Positions 9,883 to 19,482 of a DNA stretch of 64,000 nt are shown here, in pieces. The stretch comes from Novosphingobium sp. (lineage in GTDB: Bacteria > Pseudomonadota > Alphaproteobacteria > Sphingomonadales > Sphingomonadaceae), in assembly GCF_024642085.1 (NCBI RefSeq), contig NZ_JAHEBV010000002.1, positions 62,001-126,000 on the forward strand. The letters run 5' to 3'. A model generated the notes under the pieces. It saw only the letters and a list, made by a program, of their open reading frames with translations, was not told the DNA's origin and did no database searches. The position numbers and the translations under genes were made by a program. The stretch's first letter is position 1. Each line of letters opens with the position of its first letter.

Positions 9883-12636
9883 TCAGAACTTGCCGCGCAG
9901 TGTTACACCGTAGGTCCGCGGTTCGGCCAGGAATGCAGAAAAGATCTGGCGACCACCGGGGAACGCTGGATAGGTGAACGCGGCTGATGCACCGCCTGCC
10001 TGGAACGGGGTGTTGAAGGCAACCTGAGTATAATCCTTGTCGAACAGGTTCTGAACCCAGGCTTCTATCGCCCACTTCTTGTCCGGACCGCGCAGACCAA
10101 CGCGGGCATTGACCAGGATGAAAGAATCCTGCGCTTTCTGCGGGAACAGGTCAGAACCGGTGTTATAATCGCTGCTTAACCGTCCATCGACGTAGAACAG
10201 GGCAGACAAGCCGGAACTGCCGATGTCCGGGGTCCAAGACGCCGAACTTGTCACGACCAGTTCCGGGGCGTTTGAAAGCTGTTTGCCCGGCAGCAGGCGC
10301 AGTGCAGGATCCAGCGGAGCGCCGCTTTTATTACCGACCAGGTCATTGCGATACTTGGTGCTCGAATAGGTCACACCAAAGTTGAAGGCCAGATTGCGTG
10401 CCGGATTGATGGCGCTTTCAATTTCAACGCCTTGGCTGAGGACGCCGTAGCTGACATCACCGATCGGACATGCTCCGGTGGCTGCGCTGGCATCACGGTC
10501 GAGCCCGCCAAGGCTTGATTTGCAGCCATTGACCGTCTGGACCAGGAAGACCGAACCATTGAAGGTGTTGAGCTGGAAGTTCTTGAACTCCTGCCGGAAG
10601 CCGGTGATCGAGACGCTGAACGGCCGGGTGCCGTATTTCAGCCCGACTTCGTACGCGTTGTTGAGTTCCGGATCGAATTGCAGGTTGCCAACCAGCGACT
10701 GGGCACCGCCAGCAGCCGCAAATGTAGTGGTGGGCACGCCAGCAACCGGCAGGATGGGTAGTTTCAGCGCCGACCGGTCAAGGTTGAAGCCGCCTGCCTT
10801 ATAGCCCTTGGAAAAGCTGGCATAAGCCAGCAGATCGGGCGTGACCTTGTAAGACAGCACGGCAGTGCCGGTGAACTCGCTTTCATTGCGCTTGCTGTTA
10901 ATCGAAACGCCGTTCAGTTCTGCGGTTGAGTTGCCTTGGCAGCCCAGCCCGATCAACGCGCCGGCCAGGCCACGCGCCAAGGCGTTAGCACTGGTGAGAG
11001 CACTGGTCAGACTGCTTTGCAGTGACGTACAGACCGTGTTGTTATTGCCGAAGGTGGCGTTGAAGTCCTTCTTTTCCCACGTGTAGCGCGCGCCCAGGGT
11101 CAGCTTGAGCTGATCGGTAAGCGAAATGATGTTGTGGGTGAACAGCGCGTAATTGCGGCTTTTCTGGTTATAGACATCAGTCGTGCTGCCAAGGTTATTC
11201 AGCCCGTCGAGCGTCGTGAAACCAGCTGCAATTGCTGCACCTGTAGCCCCGCCGCCGCTAGCACTTGCGATAGTTGCCGGTCCGACTGTCGGCGGAACGC
11301 AACCAACGTTGGTGGGCGAATACAGACCGGCAAGAGAGCCTCCGCTGATAATGCGGCAGGTGGCAAAGCGGCCATACTGGTTGCCAAACCGCAAATTGTC
11401 GGACAGCGACAACCGTTCATCGGCAAGGAAGCCACCGATTAACCAGTCCAGCTTATCGTTGAAGGCTGAACCTTGCAGGCGCAGTTCCTGGCTGAAAGTC
11501 TTGAACTGGCGGAACGCATTTCCGTCGTCGGACCGGTACAGAATATCGACCGCTGAATAGTCAGTGTCCGAACCTCCCCCGCTCTTGTATTCGCGGTAAC
11601 CGGTGATCGAGGTCAGCTTGGCGGCACCCAGATCCTGGTTCCATTCAAGGCTGACACCGCCATCGTTGGTGGTACCGTGGAAAGTACGCCCTGAGTTTAC
11701 CCAGATATTACGGCTGAACGGATCGCTGAAACCCGCTGCCGGCTGGCCAAGATCGGTCAACACGCGAACGATATTATTCTGTGCCGGATCGTTGAGCCCG
11801 CCAATCAACGGATTGAAGTTGCGATCAAGATAGACCGCAGCGCAGCAGTCTTCGCTCTTGTGGGAATAATCGCCAATCAGACGGATGGAGGTAGCATCGC
11901 TCGGCTCAAACAGCAGCTGGCCGCGCACGAAATACCGGTTCCGGTTGTTCACGTCGCGGTTGTTTAGCACGTCGTTGTAGAACCCGTCGCGCTTGGAATA
12001 AACGCCGTCGACACGAACAGCGAGTTGGTCCGAAATCGGACCGGTCAATCCGCCAGCCAGCCGCCAGTAGTTGAAGTTGCCGTAAGTCGCTTCGGCATTG
12101 CCCCCGAAAGTGAATGACGGCTTCTTGCTGATCACGTGGATCAGGCCTGCCGAAGCATTGCGCCCGAAAAGCGTACCCTGCGGACCGCGCAGCACTTCAA
12201 CACGTTCGATTTCGCCCAGTTCATTAAGGCCTATACCTGAGCGCGAACGATAGACGCCATCGATGAATACCGCGACAGAACTTTCCAGACCGGGATTGTC
12301 ACCAACCGTGCCGATGCCGCGAATACGCGCCGAACCGTTTGCTTCGGTGCCGGTAGAGGATACGAGCAGCGACGGGGCAAGCTGGTTAAGCTGGCGAATA
12401 TCGTTTGCCCCCGAGTTTTGCAAAGACTGTGCATTGACCGCCGAAATCGCGATCGGCACGTTCGACAAAGCTTCGGCCCGGCGGGTCGCGGTGACGATAA
12501 TTTCACCGCTGGCAGTTTCACCTTCGTCAGCCTGTGCAGTGGAATCCTGCGCGTAGGCCGGCGCGCTGAGCGCCAGAACGCTTGAAGCCGCAACAAGCGC
12601 CTGCAAGCTGATTTTCCGCGAAAAATACCTCATCAA
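9883..12636 (-). CDS. TonB-dependent receptor
   Basis: Signal peptide, GEIIVTATRRAEALSNVPIAISAVNAQSLQ plug, RIRGIGTVGDNPGLESSVAVFIDGVY, C-terminal GVTLRGKF. Confidence 0.95.
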   Translation of the reverse strand: MMRYFSRKISLQALVAASSVLALSAPAYAQDSTAQADEGETASGEIIVTATRRAEALSNVPIAISAVNAQSLQNSGANDIRQLNQLAPSLLVSSTGTEANGSARIRGIGTVGDNPGLESSVAVFIDGVYRSRSGIGLNELGEIERVEVLRGPQGTLFGRNASAGLIHVISKKPSFTFGGNAEATYGNFNYWRLAGGLTGPISDQLAVRVDGVYSKRDGFYNDVLNNRDVNNRNRYFVRGQLLFEPSDATSIRLIGDYSHKSEDCCAAVYLDRNFNPLIGGLNDPAQNNIVRVLTDLGQPAAGFSDPFSRNIWVNSGRTFHGTTNDGGVSLEWNQDLGAAKLTSITGYREYKSGGGSDTDYSAVDILYRSDDGNAFRQFKTFSQELRLQGSAFNDKLDWLIGGFLADERLSLSDNLRFGNQYGRFATCRIISGGSLAGLYSPTNVGCVPPTVGPATIASASGGGATGAAIAAGFTTLDGLNNLGSTTDVYNQKSRNYALFTHNIISLTDQLKLTLGARYTWEKKDFNATFGNNNTVCTSLQSSLTSALTSANALARGLAGALIGLGCQGNSTAELNGVSINSKRNESEFTGTAVLSYKVTPDLLAYASFSKGYKAGGFNLDRSALKLPILPVAGVPTTTFAAAGGAQSLVGNLQFDPELNNAYEVGLKYGTRPFSVSITGFRQEFKNFQLNTFNGSVFLVQTVNGCKSSLGGLDRDASAATGACPIGDVSYGVLSQGVEIESAINPARNLAFNFGVTYSSTKYRNDLVGNKSGAPLDPALRLLPGKQLSNAPELVVTSSASWTPDIGSSGLSALFYVDGRLSSDYNTGSDLFPQKAQDSFILVNARVGLRGPDKKWAIEAWVQNLFDKDYTQVAFNTPFQAGGASAAFTYPAFPGGRQIFSAFLAEPRTYGVTLRGKF

Positions 12637-12782
12637 TCGACTCCCATTGAAATCCGGCCCGACCTTATGCGGTCGTGGTTAGCTGTTCAGTTCTAGACCC
12701 GGCGCAACAATCTCTCAATGTCCGAAATGCTTGGCGAACACAATTAACCGGCAACCAGTGCAAGCAGGCCACATAGCATGCC

Positions 12783-13808
12783 TTAAGGACGCCAACCCCG
12801 AACCAGCGCCAGTAAATGGCCAACATTCTCGACCGGTGTGGTCTGACCAATCCCGTGTCCCAGGTTGAACACGTGGGGTCGATCAGCAAAAGTATCGAGG
12901 ATTTTCAGCGTTTGGCGCTCCAGTTCCGCTCCTCCTGCCAAGAGCAGGAGGGGATCAAGATTGCCCTGCACTGGCATGCGAGAAGGAAGTACACGTGCCG
13001 CCCACAGCGGATCGACCGTTTCGTCGATCCCCACTGCATCAACTTTGGTCTCGCGGACATAGGCATCGAGTTTCTCGCCCGCGCCCTTGGGAAAGCCGAT
13101 GATCGGAACGTCAGGAAATCGCTGGCGAAGCGCTGACACAATCGCTGCGTTGGGTGCCACCACCCAGCGTTCGAACTCTGCAGGAGCCAGGCTGCCAGCC
13201 CAGCTGTCAAACAATTGCACTGCCTCGGCCCCTGCCAGGATCTGGCCGCCAAGATATTCGACCGTCACCGCAGTGATCGCATCGATGATGGCCTGGAACG
13301 CGGCCGGATCGCGGTAAGCCATGGCACGGGTGTCATGCTGGTCGCGGCTGCCCTGACCGTTGACCATATAGGTCGCGACGGTCCACGGGCTGCCGGCAAA
13401 ACCCAGCATCGTCTTGTCTGCGGGCAGGGCCGCGCGCACCAACTTGACTGTTTCATAGATCGGGGAAAGCCGCTCGGGCACCGCGTGAAGCGCGGCCAGC
13501 GCCGCGTCCGCCAACCGCGGGGAGAGGTGTGGCCCCTCGCCCGCCAGGAACTCAAGATCCTGGCCCATGGCATAAGGAACGATCAGGATATCCGAAAACA
13601 GGATTGCCCCGTCAAAGCCGAACCGGCGGATCGGCTGCAAGGTGATTTCGGCCGCCGCTTCGCTATCATAAACCAGCGGCAGGAACCCGCCCTTCTGTTC
13701 ACGCAAAGCGCGATATTCGGGAAGATAACGCCCCGCTTGGCGCATCAGCCAGACTGGCCGATCACTGGAGTTTTCACCCCGCAGGGTACGTAGGAGCAAA
13801 CCGGGCAT
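12783..13808 (-). CDS. hemE: Uroporphyrinogen decarboxylase
   Basis: PVWLMRQAGRYLPEYRALR, GFDGAILFSDILIVPYAMGQ, GFAGSPWTVATYM, FNLGHGI; start set at MPGLLLRTLRGENS. Confidence 0.97.
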   Translation of the reverse strand: MPGLLLRTLRGENSSDRPVWLMRQAGRYLPEYRALREQKGGFLPLVYDSEAAAEITLQPIRRFGFDGAILFSDILIVPYAMGQDLEFLAGEGPHLSPRLADAALAALHAVPERLSPIYETVKLVRAALPADKTMLGFAGSPWTVATYMVNGQGSRDQHDTRAMAYRDPAAFQAIIDAITAVTVEYLGGQILAGAEAVQLFDSWAGSLAPAEFERWVVAPNAAIVSALRQRFPDVPIIGFPKGAGEKLDAYVRETKVDAVGIDETVDPLWAARVLPSRMPVQGNLDPLLLLAGGAELERQTLKILDTFADRPHVFNLGHGIGQTTPVENVGHLLALVRGWRP

Positions 13809-13866
13809 CGGGCGATTCCTAATCAAAACAATAAGATTCTTAAAAGGATTCTGTAGGTTGTTGTGC

Positions 13867-13875
13867 TGTGGAAAG
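13867..13875 (-). promoter_or_regulatory. DnaA-box-like sequence CTTTCCACA
   Basis: Reverse complement of tgtggaaag; 2 mismatches to TTATCCACA. Confidence 0.4.
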
Positions 13876-14004
13876 CGGGGACGACGCGCCCTTGCCTGAT
13901 TTGTGCCGGACTGAACAGGGCCAAGCGCAACGGCGAATCCCTACCCCTGCGCGTCAAGCTTAAGCTATGCCCGCTATCCCCAGCCTGTGGGGAACAGTTT
14001 CCCC

Positions 14005-14013
14005 CTGTCCACA
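14005..14013 (+). promoter_or_regulatory. DnaA-box-like sequence CTGTCCACA
   Basis: 2 mismatches to TTATCCACA; identical 9-mer recurs at 14098. Confidence 0.5.
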
Positions 14014-14097
14014 AGAGTCCATTTCGAAGGCCGGTTGCGGGCAGCGAATCCCTTGCCGAACTTGTGCCTGCTGTTGTCCCGTGGTTTATGCGGGCCT

Positions 14098-14106
14098 CTG
14101 TCCACA
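14098..14106 (+). promoter_or_regulatory. DnaA-box-like sequence CTGTCCACA
   Basis: Second copy of the same 9-mer, just upstream of the DUF299 start. Confidence 0.5.
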
Positions 14107-14126
14107 GGGGCTTTTCCGATCCCGTC

Positions 14127-14957
14127 ATGCCGCGCCTGCACCTGCATCTTTTGTCCGATTCAACCGGCGAAACCCTGGAGATGATCGCCAAGGCAGCGCT
14201 CGCGCAGTTCGAGGGAGCGGATGTATCGCGCCATTTTTGGCCGATGGTCCGCAGCCAACAACACCTTGACCGGATCATGGGTGAAATCGCCAGCAATCCG
14301 GGCGTGGTATTCTTCACGCTGGTCAATGCCGAAACCCGCACCCGGCTGGAAGAGCAGTGCCGCACGCTTGGCCTGCCAATCGTTCCAGTGCTTGATGCAG
14401 CGGTCGAAGCACTAGAAAGCGCACTGGGCCAGCACCCCAAGGCCCGGCCTGGCCGCCAGCATATGATGGATGAGGCATACTTTGCGCGGGTCGATGCGAT
14501 CCAGTTTACCATCGCGCATGATGATGGCGTGCTGTGGGAAGACTGGGAAGAAGCCGACATCGTGCTCGCCGGCGTTTCGCGAAGTTCCAAGACCCCGACC
14601 AGCATTTATCTGGCCAACCGGGGTTACAAGGTGGCCAACATACCGATCGTTGTGGAAAGTCCGCCGCCTTCAGCACTCTACGGCCTGCGACATCCGCTGG
14701 TGGTCGGGCTGACGACTGCGCCAGAACGGTTGATCCAAGTACGCCGCAATCGCTTGCTGTCGCTTAACCAGGCGCCCGAAACGGCCTATGTGGATGAAGA
14801 TCGCGTTGCCAAGGAAGTGCAGTTTGCGCGGCGCATGTTTGCCGACAACGACTGGCCGGTGATCGATGTTACCCGACGCTCGATCGAAGAGGCTGCAGCG
14901 GCGATCATCAACCTCTACAACGAGTTTCTGGCCGCGCGCGAGGCTGCGGCGGAATGA
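14127..14957 (+). CDS. Pyruvate, phosphate/water dikinase regulatory protein (PSRP, DUF299)
   Basis: [55 protein letters not shown]. Confidence 0.93.
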   Translation: MPRLHLHLLSDSTGETLEMIAKAALAQFEGADVSRHFWPMVRSQQHLDRIMGEIASNPGVVFFTLVNAETRTRLEEQCRTLGLPIVPVLDAAVEALESALGQHPKARPGRQHMMDEAYFARVDAIQFTIAHDDGVLWEDWEEADIVLAGVSRSSKTPTSIYLANRGYKVANIPIVVESPPPSALYGLRHPLVVGLTTAPERLIQVRRNRLLSLNQAPETAYVDEDRVAKEVQFARRMFADNDWPVIDVTRRSIEEAAAAIINLYNEFLAAREAAAE

Positions 14958-15541
14958 CCTTGATCCTTGCTTCGCAAAGCGCCTCACGCAGCGCTATGCT
15001 GAAGGCGGCCGGTGTGCTGCATCAGGCGGTTCCCGCTCATCTTGACGAGCGGGCGATCGAAGCTGAACTGTCAAGCTCGATGCCCGAAACTATTGCTCTT
15101 GCCCTTGCCCAGGCCAAGGCCGAAGCGGTGTCGCGCCAAAGACCGGGCGACCTGGTGCTGGGGAGTGATTCTCTGGTCGTGGTGGGTGGGCGCCGCTTCG
15201 ACAAGCCCGCCAGCCGGGATGAGGCGGCCGCACACCTGCGCTTGTTTTCAGGCAAGCATATGTCGCTCCATTCCGCCGCCGCTTTGGCCCGCGGCGGGCG
15301 GTGCCTGTGGAAGCAGGTTGATACGGCAACTCTGGCCTTCCGCGATCTGTCGGATCGCTTCATCGCTGGATACCTCGATCACGAATGGCCAGCCGTGGCC
15401 GGCTGCGTCGGGGTATTCCGGATTGAGGGGCTCGGCATTCAATTGTTCGAAGAGATTCGCGGTGATCATTTCACCGTGCTGGGAATGCCGTTGTTCCTGG
15501 TATTGCGGGCCCTGCGCGAGTTGAAGGCAATTTCGGCATGA
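14954..15541 (+). CDS. Maf-family nucleotide pyrophosphatase
   Basis: [48 protein letters not shown]; 4-bp overlaps on both sides. Confidence 0.9.
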   Translation: MTLILASQSASRSAMLKAAGVLHQAVPAHLDERAIEAELSSSMPETIALALAQAKAEAVSRQRPGDLVLGSDSLVVVGGRRFDKPASRDEAAAHLRLFSGKHMSLHSAAALARGGRCLWKQVDTATLAFRDLSDRFIAGYLDHEWPAVAGCVGVFRIEGLGIQLFEEIRGDHFTVLGMPLFLVLRALRELKAISA

Positions 15542-16395
15542 CGCGCCCCTATGCCGAGGTGATCGGCGATCCAATCGCACAGTCGAAGTCGCCTGCGATC
15601 CATTCATTCTGGTTGGACAAGCTCGGTATCGATGCGGGTTACCGTGCATGCCAGGTGCCCCCTGACGGGCTGGAAACATATCTCGCACAGCGTCGAACCG
15701 ACACGGCCTGGCTTGGCTGCAATGTAACCATGCCGCATAAACAGGCTATCATGCCGCTGGTGGACCAAATCGATGCGGCCGCCCAGCGGATCGGGGCTGT
15801 CAACACAGTGGTTCGCAGTGCCCACGGCGTGCTTGCCGGAACCAACACCGATGTAGCCGGATTCCTCGAACCGCTCCAGCCGCTGCTGGGCCAGCAGCAC
15901 CTTTTCCGCATTGCCCGCGTGTTCGGTGCTGGCGGAGCCGCGCGCGCGATTGTCAGTGCGCTGTCCAACGCCGGGTTTGCCATTGTGCTGGCTGCACGTG
16001 ATCCGGCAAAAGCCGCCGAATTGCTGGGCGAACTGGCTCATGGTGATGACAACCACGCGGTCCAGCTTGCGCACTTTGCTCAGCCGACCGATTTTGCTTT
16101 CGATGACAGGCAAGGAATCTGTGACATCGTGGTCAATGCCAGCCCTCTCGGCATGGCGGGGCAGTCACCGCTTGAACTGGATTTCAGCCACGTCCCCCCG
16201 GGAAGTATAATCTATGACATCGTTACTCATCCCCTTGAAACGCCGTTGCTGGTCGCGGCGCGCGAACGGGGGTTTGAAACGGTCGACGGTCTGGCCATGT
16301 TGATCGGTCAGGCCGCTGCGGCATTCGAATTGTTTTTCGGCCAACCTGCGCCGCGCAAATACGACGCCGAGCTGCGCGACCGTTTGACGCGATGA
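15538..16395 (+). CDS. aroE: Shikimate dehydrogenase
   Basis: [52 protein letters not shown]. Confidence 0.95.
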   Translation: MTRPYAEVIGDPIAQSKSPAIHSFWLDKLGIDAGYRACQVPPDGLETYLAQRRTDTAWLGCNVTMPHKQAIMPLVDQIDAAAQRIGAVNTVVRSAHGVLAGTNTDVAGFLEPLQPLLGQQHLFRIARVFGAGGAARAIVSALSNAGFAIVLAARDPAKAAELLGELAHGDDNHAVQLAHFAQPTDFAFDDRQGICDIVVNASPLGMAGQSPLELDFSHVPPGSIIYDIVTHPLETPLLVAARERGFETVDGLAMLIGQAAAAFELFFGQPAPRKYDAELRDRLTR

Positions 16396-16991
16396 GCAAG
16401 CCCTTCATCCTGGGTCTGACCGGATCGATCGGTATGGGCAAATCAGCCGTAGCCGAAATGTTCCGCGCCCTTGGTGTGCCGGTGTTCGATGCCGACGCTG
16501 CGGTGCACGAACTGCAAGGCCCTGACGGCGCTTGCGTGGCCCCGATCGAGCGTGCGTTCCCGGGAACGACCGGCCCGGGCGGGGTCGACCGGCCACGGCT
16601 TGGTGCGGCGGTGTTTGGTGATGCCGAAGCGCTAACACGGCTTGAGGCCATCGTTCACCCCGAAGTGGCTGAAATGCGCCGCACCTTTCTGGCTGACAAT
16701 GCGAACGCAGAGCTGATCGTTTTCGATATTCCTTTGCTGTACGAAAAAACCGGCCAGCACGGGCTTGATGCGGTGGTGGTCGTCTCGGCACCGCCGGAAA
16801 TGCAGCGCGCCAGGGTCTTGGCGCGGCCGGGCATGACGGCGCAAAAGTTTGAACAGATTCTGGCACTGCAGGTGTCCGATGCGGACAAACGCAGCCGGGC
16901 CGACTACGTAATCGACACCGGCATGACGCTGAATCAAACGCGCGATGCCGTCAAAGCATTGGTGCACGGGATCACCACTGCCGAAAAATAG
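16392..16991 (+). CDS. coaE: Dephospho-CoA kinase
   Basis: FILGLTGSIGMGKSAVAEMFRALGVPVFDADAAVHEL, FDIPLLYEKTGQ. Confidence 0.95.
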   Translation: MSKPFILGLTGSIGMGKSAVAEMFRALGVPVFDADAAVHELQGPDGACVAPIERAFPGTTGPGGVDRPRLGAAVFGDAEALTRLEAIVHPEVAEMRRTFLADNANAELIVFDIPLLYEKTGQHGLDAVVVVSAPPEMQRARVLARPGMTAQKFEQILALQVSDADKRSRADYVIDTGMTLNQTRDAVKALVHGITTAEK

Positions 16992-17039
16992 CGCCGCGCC
17001 CCCTTGCGCAGGCGCGCGGACAGGCAGATATTCCCCTTA

Positions 17040-17726
17040 ATGCGTGAAATCATATTCGATACCGAGACCACCGGCCTTGATCCCAAGACCGGCGACCGCA
17101 TGGTGGAAATCGGCTGCATCGAAATGGTCAATCGGGTTACAACCGGGCAAACCTTTCACGCCTATTTCAACCCCGATCGTGACATGCCCCAGGCCGCCGA
17201 AGCGGTGCACGGGCTGTCGATCACTTTCCTGTCGGACAAGCCCCGCTTTCATGAGCGCGCCGCCGATCTACTCGCTTTTCTGGGCGATTCCCCGCTGGTT
17301 GCGCATAACGCCGGATTCGATTTCGGCTTCCTCAATACCGAACTGGAGATGTGCGGCCTTGATCCGGTCGACCGGGCGCGGATGATCGATACTGTCGCGC
17401 TGGCACGGATTCGGCACCCCGGCGCCAAGCTCAGCCTCGATGCATTGTGCTCCCGCTATGGCATCGACCGAAGCCACAGGACGTTGCACGGTGCGCTCCT
17501 TGACGCCGAATTGCTGGCCCAGGTCTATGTTGAACTGACCGGCGGACGCCAGATCGGGCTTCACCTGGCGGAGGATGCGGTGGACAGTCTGGTAGCCGCC
17601 TCCGTCACCTTGACGGTTCGCGAACGACCCCTTCGCCCCGCGCGGCCCCACCGGCCAAATGAGACGGAACTGGCGGCACATGCTGCCTTCCTCGAAACGG
17701 TCAAGGCGCCGCTCTGGCAGTCCTGA
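17040..17726 (+). CDS. dnaQ: DNA polymerase III epsilon subunit
   Basis: REIIFDTETTGLDPKTGDRMVEIGCIE ExoI motif, LVAHNAGFDFGFLN, HGALLDAELLAQVY. Confidence 0.95.
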   Translation: MREIIFDTETTGLDPKTGDRMVEIGCIEMVNRVTTGQTFHAYFNPDRDMPQAAEAVHGLSITFLSDKPRFHERAADLLAFLGDSPLVAHNAGFDFGFLNTELEMCGLDPVDRARMIDTVALARIRHPGAKLSLDALCSRYGIDRSHRTLHGALLDAELLAQVYVELTGGRQIGLHLAEDAVDSLVAASVTLTVRERPLRPARPHRPNETELAAHAAFLETVKAPLWQS

Positions 17727-17765
17727 TCCGAGCTTTCGGGGTTCGAAGACAGGAGTAAGTGATTC

Positions 17766-18332
17766 ATGGATATTCGCGTTTCCGGCCATCAGGTTGAAAC
17801 CGGCGAAGCCCTGCAAAGTCATGCGCAGGAACGCCTTTCCGCCATTGTCGACAAGTATTTCGGCCAGGCGCTGTCCAGCACCGTTACATTCAACCGCGCA
17901 CCGGCCAACGCCTTTCGCTGCGATATCGTCACGCACGCCATGCAGGGATTAGTGCTCAAGGGTGCCGGCATCGCGCAGGACGCGCACGTTGCGCTCGACC
18001 AGGCAGCGGAAAAAATCGACAAGCAGCTGCGCCGCTACAAGCGCCGGATCAAGGACCGCCACGAACAGCACAGCCACGCCAACCGCGCGGAAGACGCTGC
18101 CTATACCGTGTTCGAAGAGCCTGACCATGCAGCGGAAGAAGTTTCCGCCGATGCCCCGGTGGTCATTGCCGAAACCCGCGTCGACGTGCCCGAAACAACA
18201 GTTTCCGATGCCGTTATGATGCTTGATCTGCGTAATACCAACGCACTCCTTTTCAAAAATACGGGTACTGGTCGTCACAACATGGTTTACCGCCGCGGCG
18301 ATGGTTCGATCGGTTGGGTTGAACCTTCGTAA
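17766..18332 (+). CDS. hpf: Long-form ribosome hibernation promoting factor (HPF/RaiA)
   Basis: MDIRVSGHQVETGEALQSHAQERL N-domain and C-terminal NTNALLFKNTGTGRHNMVYRRGDGSIGWVEP dimerisation domain. Confidence 0.9.
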   Translation: MDIRVSGHQVETGEALQSHAQERLSAIVDKYFGQALSSTVTFNRAPANAFRCDIVTHAMQGLVLKGAGIAQDAHVALDQAAEKIDKQLRRYKRRIKDRHEQHSHANRAEDAAYTVFEEPDHAAEEVSADAPVVIAETRVDVPETTVSDAVMMLDLRNTNALLFKNTGTGRHNMVYRRGDGSIGWVEPS

Positions 18333-18458
18333 CGGACAGGGTAAAGGCCCGCGCACTTTCCGGGGGGTGAGGATCAGGGGAACAGTTGCGGTGCTTCCGC
18401 AGTTGACCTTGCACCTGTGCCCCCCTTTTGCCGTTTTACGGAAGCTAGCGCCCCTGAA

Positions 18459-18920
18459 ATGACCGCACTATTTACCCTTTCCCCCAATGCTGTCGGCATG
18501 ATCTTGGCTGATACCAAGCCAATCATCCTGGCTAGCCTGGCTGACCGGTTCGCATCGGTTTACGGGCTGGATCCCGTGCTCGTGCTGGAACGAATCGAAG
18601 AACGCGAAAAGCTAGGCAGCACCGGATTTGGCCGAGGCGTTGCGATACCTCACGCCCGGATGCCGGATTTGAGCCGTCCTGTGGCGGCGTTCTTTCGTCT
18701 CGATACGCCCGTTGCGTTTGATGCTGCCGACGGCATGCCGGTTGACATGGTCTTTGGTCTGTTATCGCCCGAACAGGCGGGCGCAGCGCATCTTCACGCC
18801 CTTGCCGCGATCAGCCGCATGATGCGCGACGAAACGATGCACCAGGCCTTGGGCGAAGCGCCGGGTTCCGAGGCGCTCTACAGCCTGCTGGCCAATTCGA
18901 TAGACCGCGACGCGGCCTGA
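18459..18920 (+). CDS. ptsN: PTS IIA-like nitrogen regulatory protein PtsN
   Basis: LEERE-like REKLGSTGFGRGVAIPHARMPDL active-site His motif; follows hpf. Confidence 0.88.
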   Translation: MTALFTLSPNAVGMILADTKPIILASLADRFASVYGLDPVLVLERIEEREKLGSTGFGRGVAIPHARMPDLSRPVAAFFRLDTPVAFDAADGMPVDMVFGLLSPEQAGAAHLHALAAISRMMRDETMHQALGEAPGSEALYSLLANSIDRDAA

Positions 18921-18944
18921 TTTCGGTTTGCGCCTGACCGGTCC

Positions 18945-19292
18945 TTGATCATCGAACCGCGCTTTCCCGCTCATCTTGAAGTTGCCGGGCTGGTCCGCGC
19001 TGTTGAGGCTGCGGGCGGTTTTGCCGTGGTTGCCGCAAAAGGTGAACGCGACGCTGGCACAATCCTCGTATTAACCATCGACAAGGGCGAAAATGCGCGC
19101 ATCTATGAGCGAATGCCAACTGCTACGGGTCAGCGATCTTGGCGTCTGACATTTACGGAAGACATTGAAAATAAACAAAAAACATCGGAATTTCTAAACC
19201 GCCGACGAGCGCAGGACCCCGATTTGTGGATTGTTGAACTGGATATCGCGAATGGTGAACGGTTCATCGGATTGTCGGGAACTATTGATTGA
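18945..19292 (+). CDS. DUF1491-family protein
   Basis: EPRFPAHLEVAGLVRAVEAAGGFAVVAAKGERDAGTILVL...RRRAQDPDLWIVELDIANGERFI. Confidence 0.7.
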   Translation: MIIEPRFPAHLEVAGLVRAVEAAGGFAVVAAKGERDAGTILVLTIDKGENARIYERMPTATGQRSWRLTFTEDIENKQKTSEFLNRRRAQDPDLWIVELDIANGERFIGLSGTID

Positions 19293-19482
19293 CTCTGCTG
19301 CACTGCGGCAACTAGGGGCGCGCACCTTTTGTTTGTGCGCAGGCGGCGCGGGGGGCACCTAGGCCCGTCACGCTAGCACGCAGACGGGGGACAGCCGGCA
19401 GGGTTTCAGCTGGTATCGGATGGCTCAGGCGATCCCGATCCGACCTTGTTCTGGCGCGTCCACCGCCCAATACGACGGACGA

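Larger units (their letters stand above)
13809..14126. other. oriC: Putative chromosomal replication origin (oriC)
   Basis: hemE / DUF299 intergenic region (the location of Caulobacter Cori); AT-rich ctaatcaaaacaataagattcttaaaaggattctgtagg; DnaA-like CTGTCCACA twice and CTTTCCACA once; gene orientation switches here; parAB/parS 10-12 kb away. Confidence 0.75.

Noticed and set aside
13840-13963. Possible CtrA boxes (TTAA-N7-TTAA) in the putative origin
   Set aside because: Single TTAA half-sites at 13840 and 13960 only; no correctly spaced pair found.
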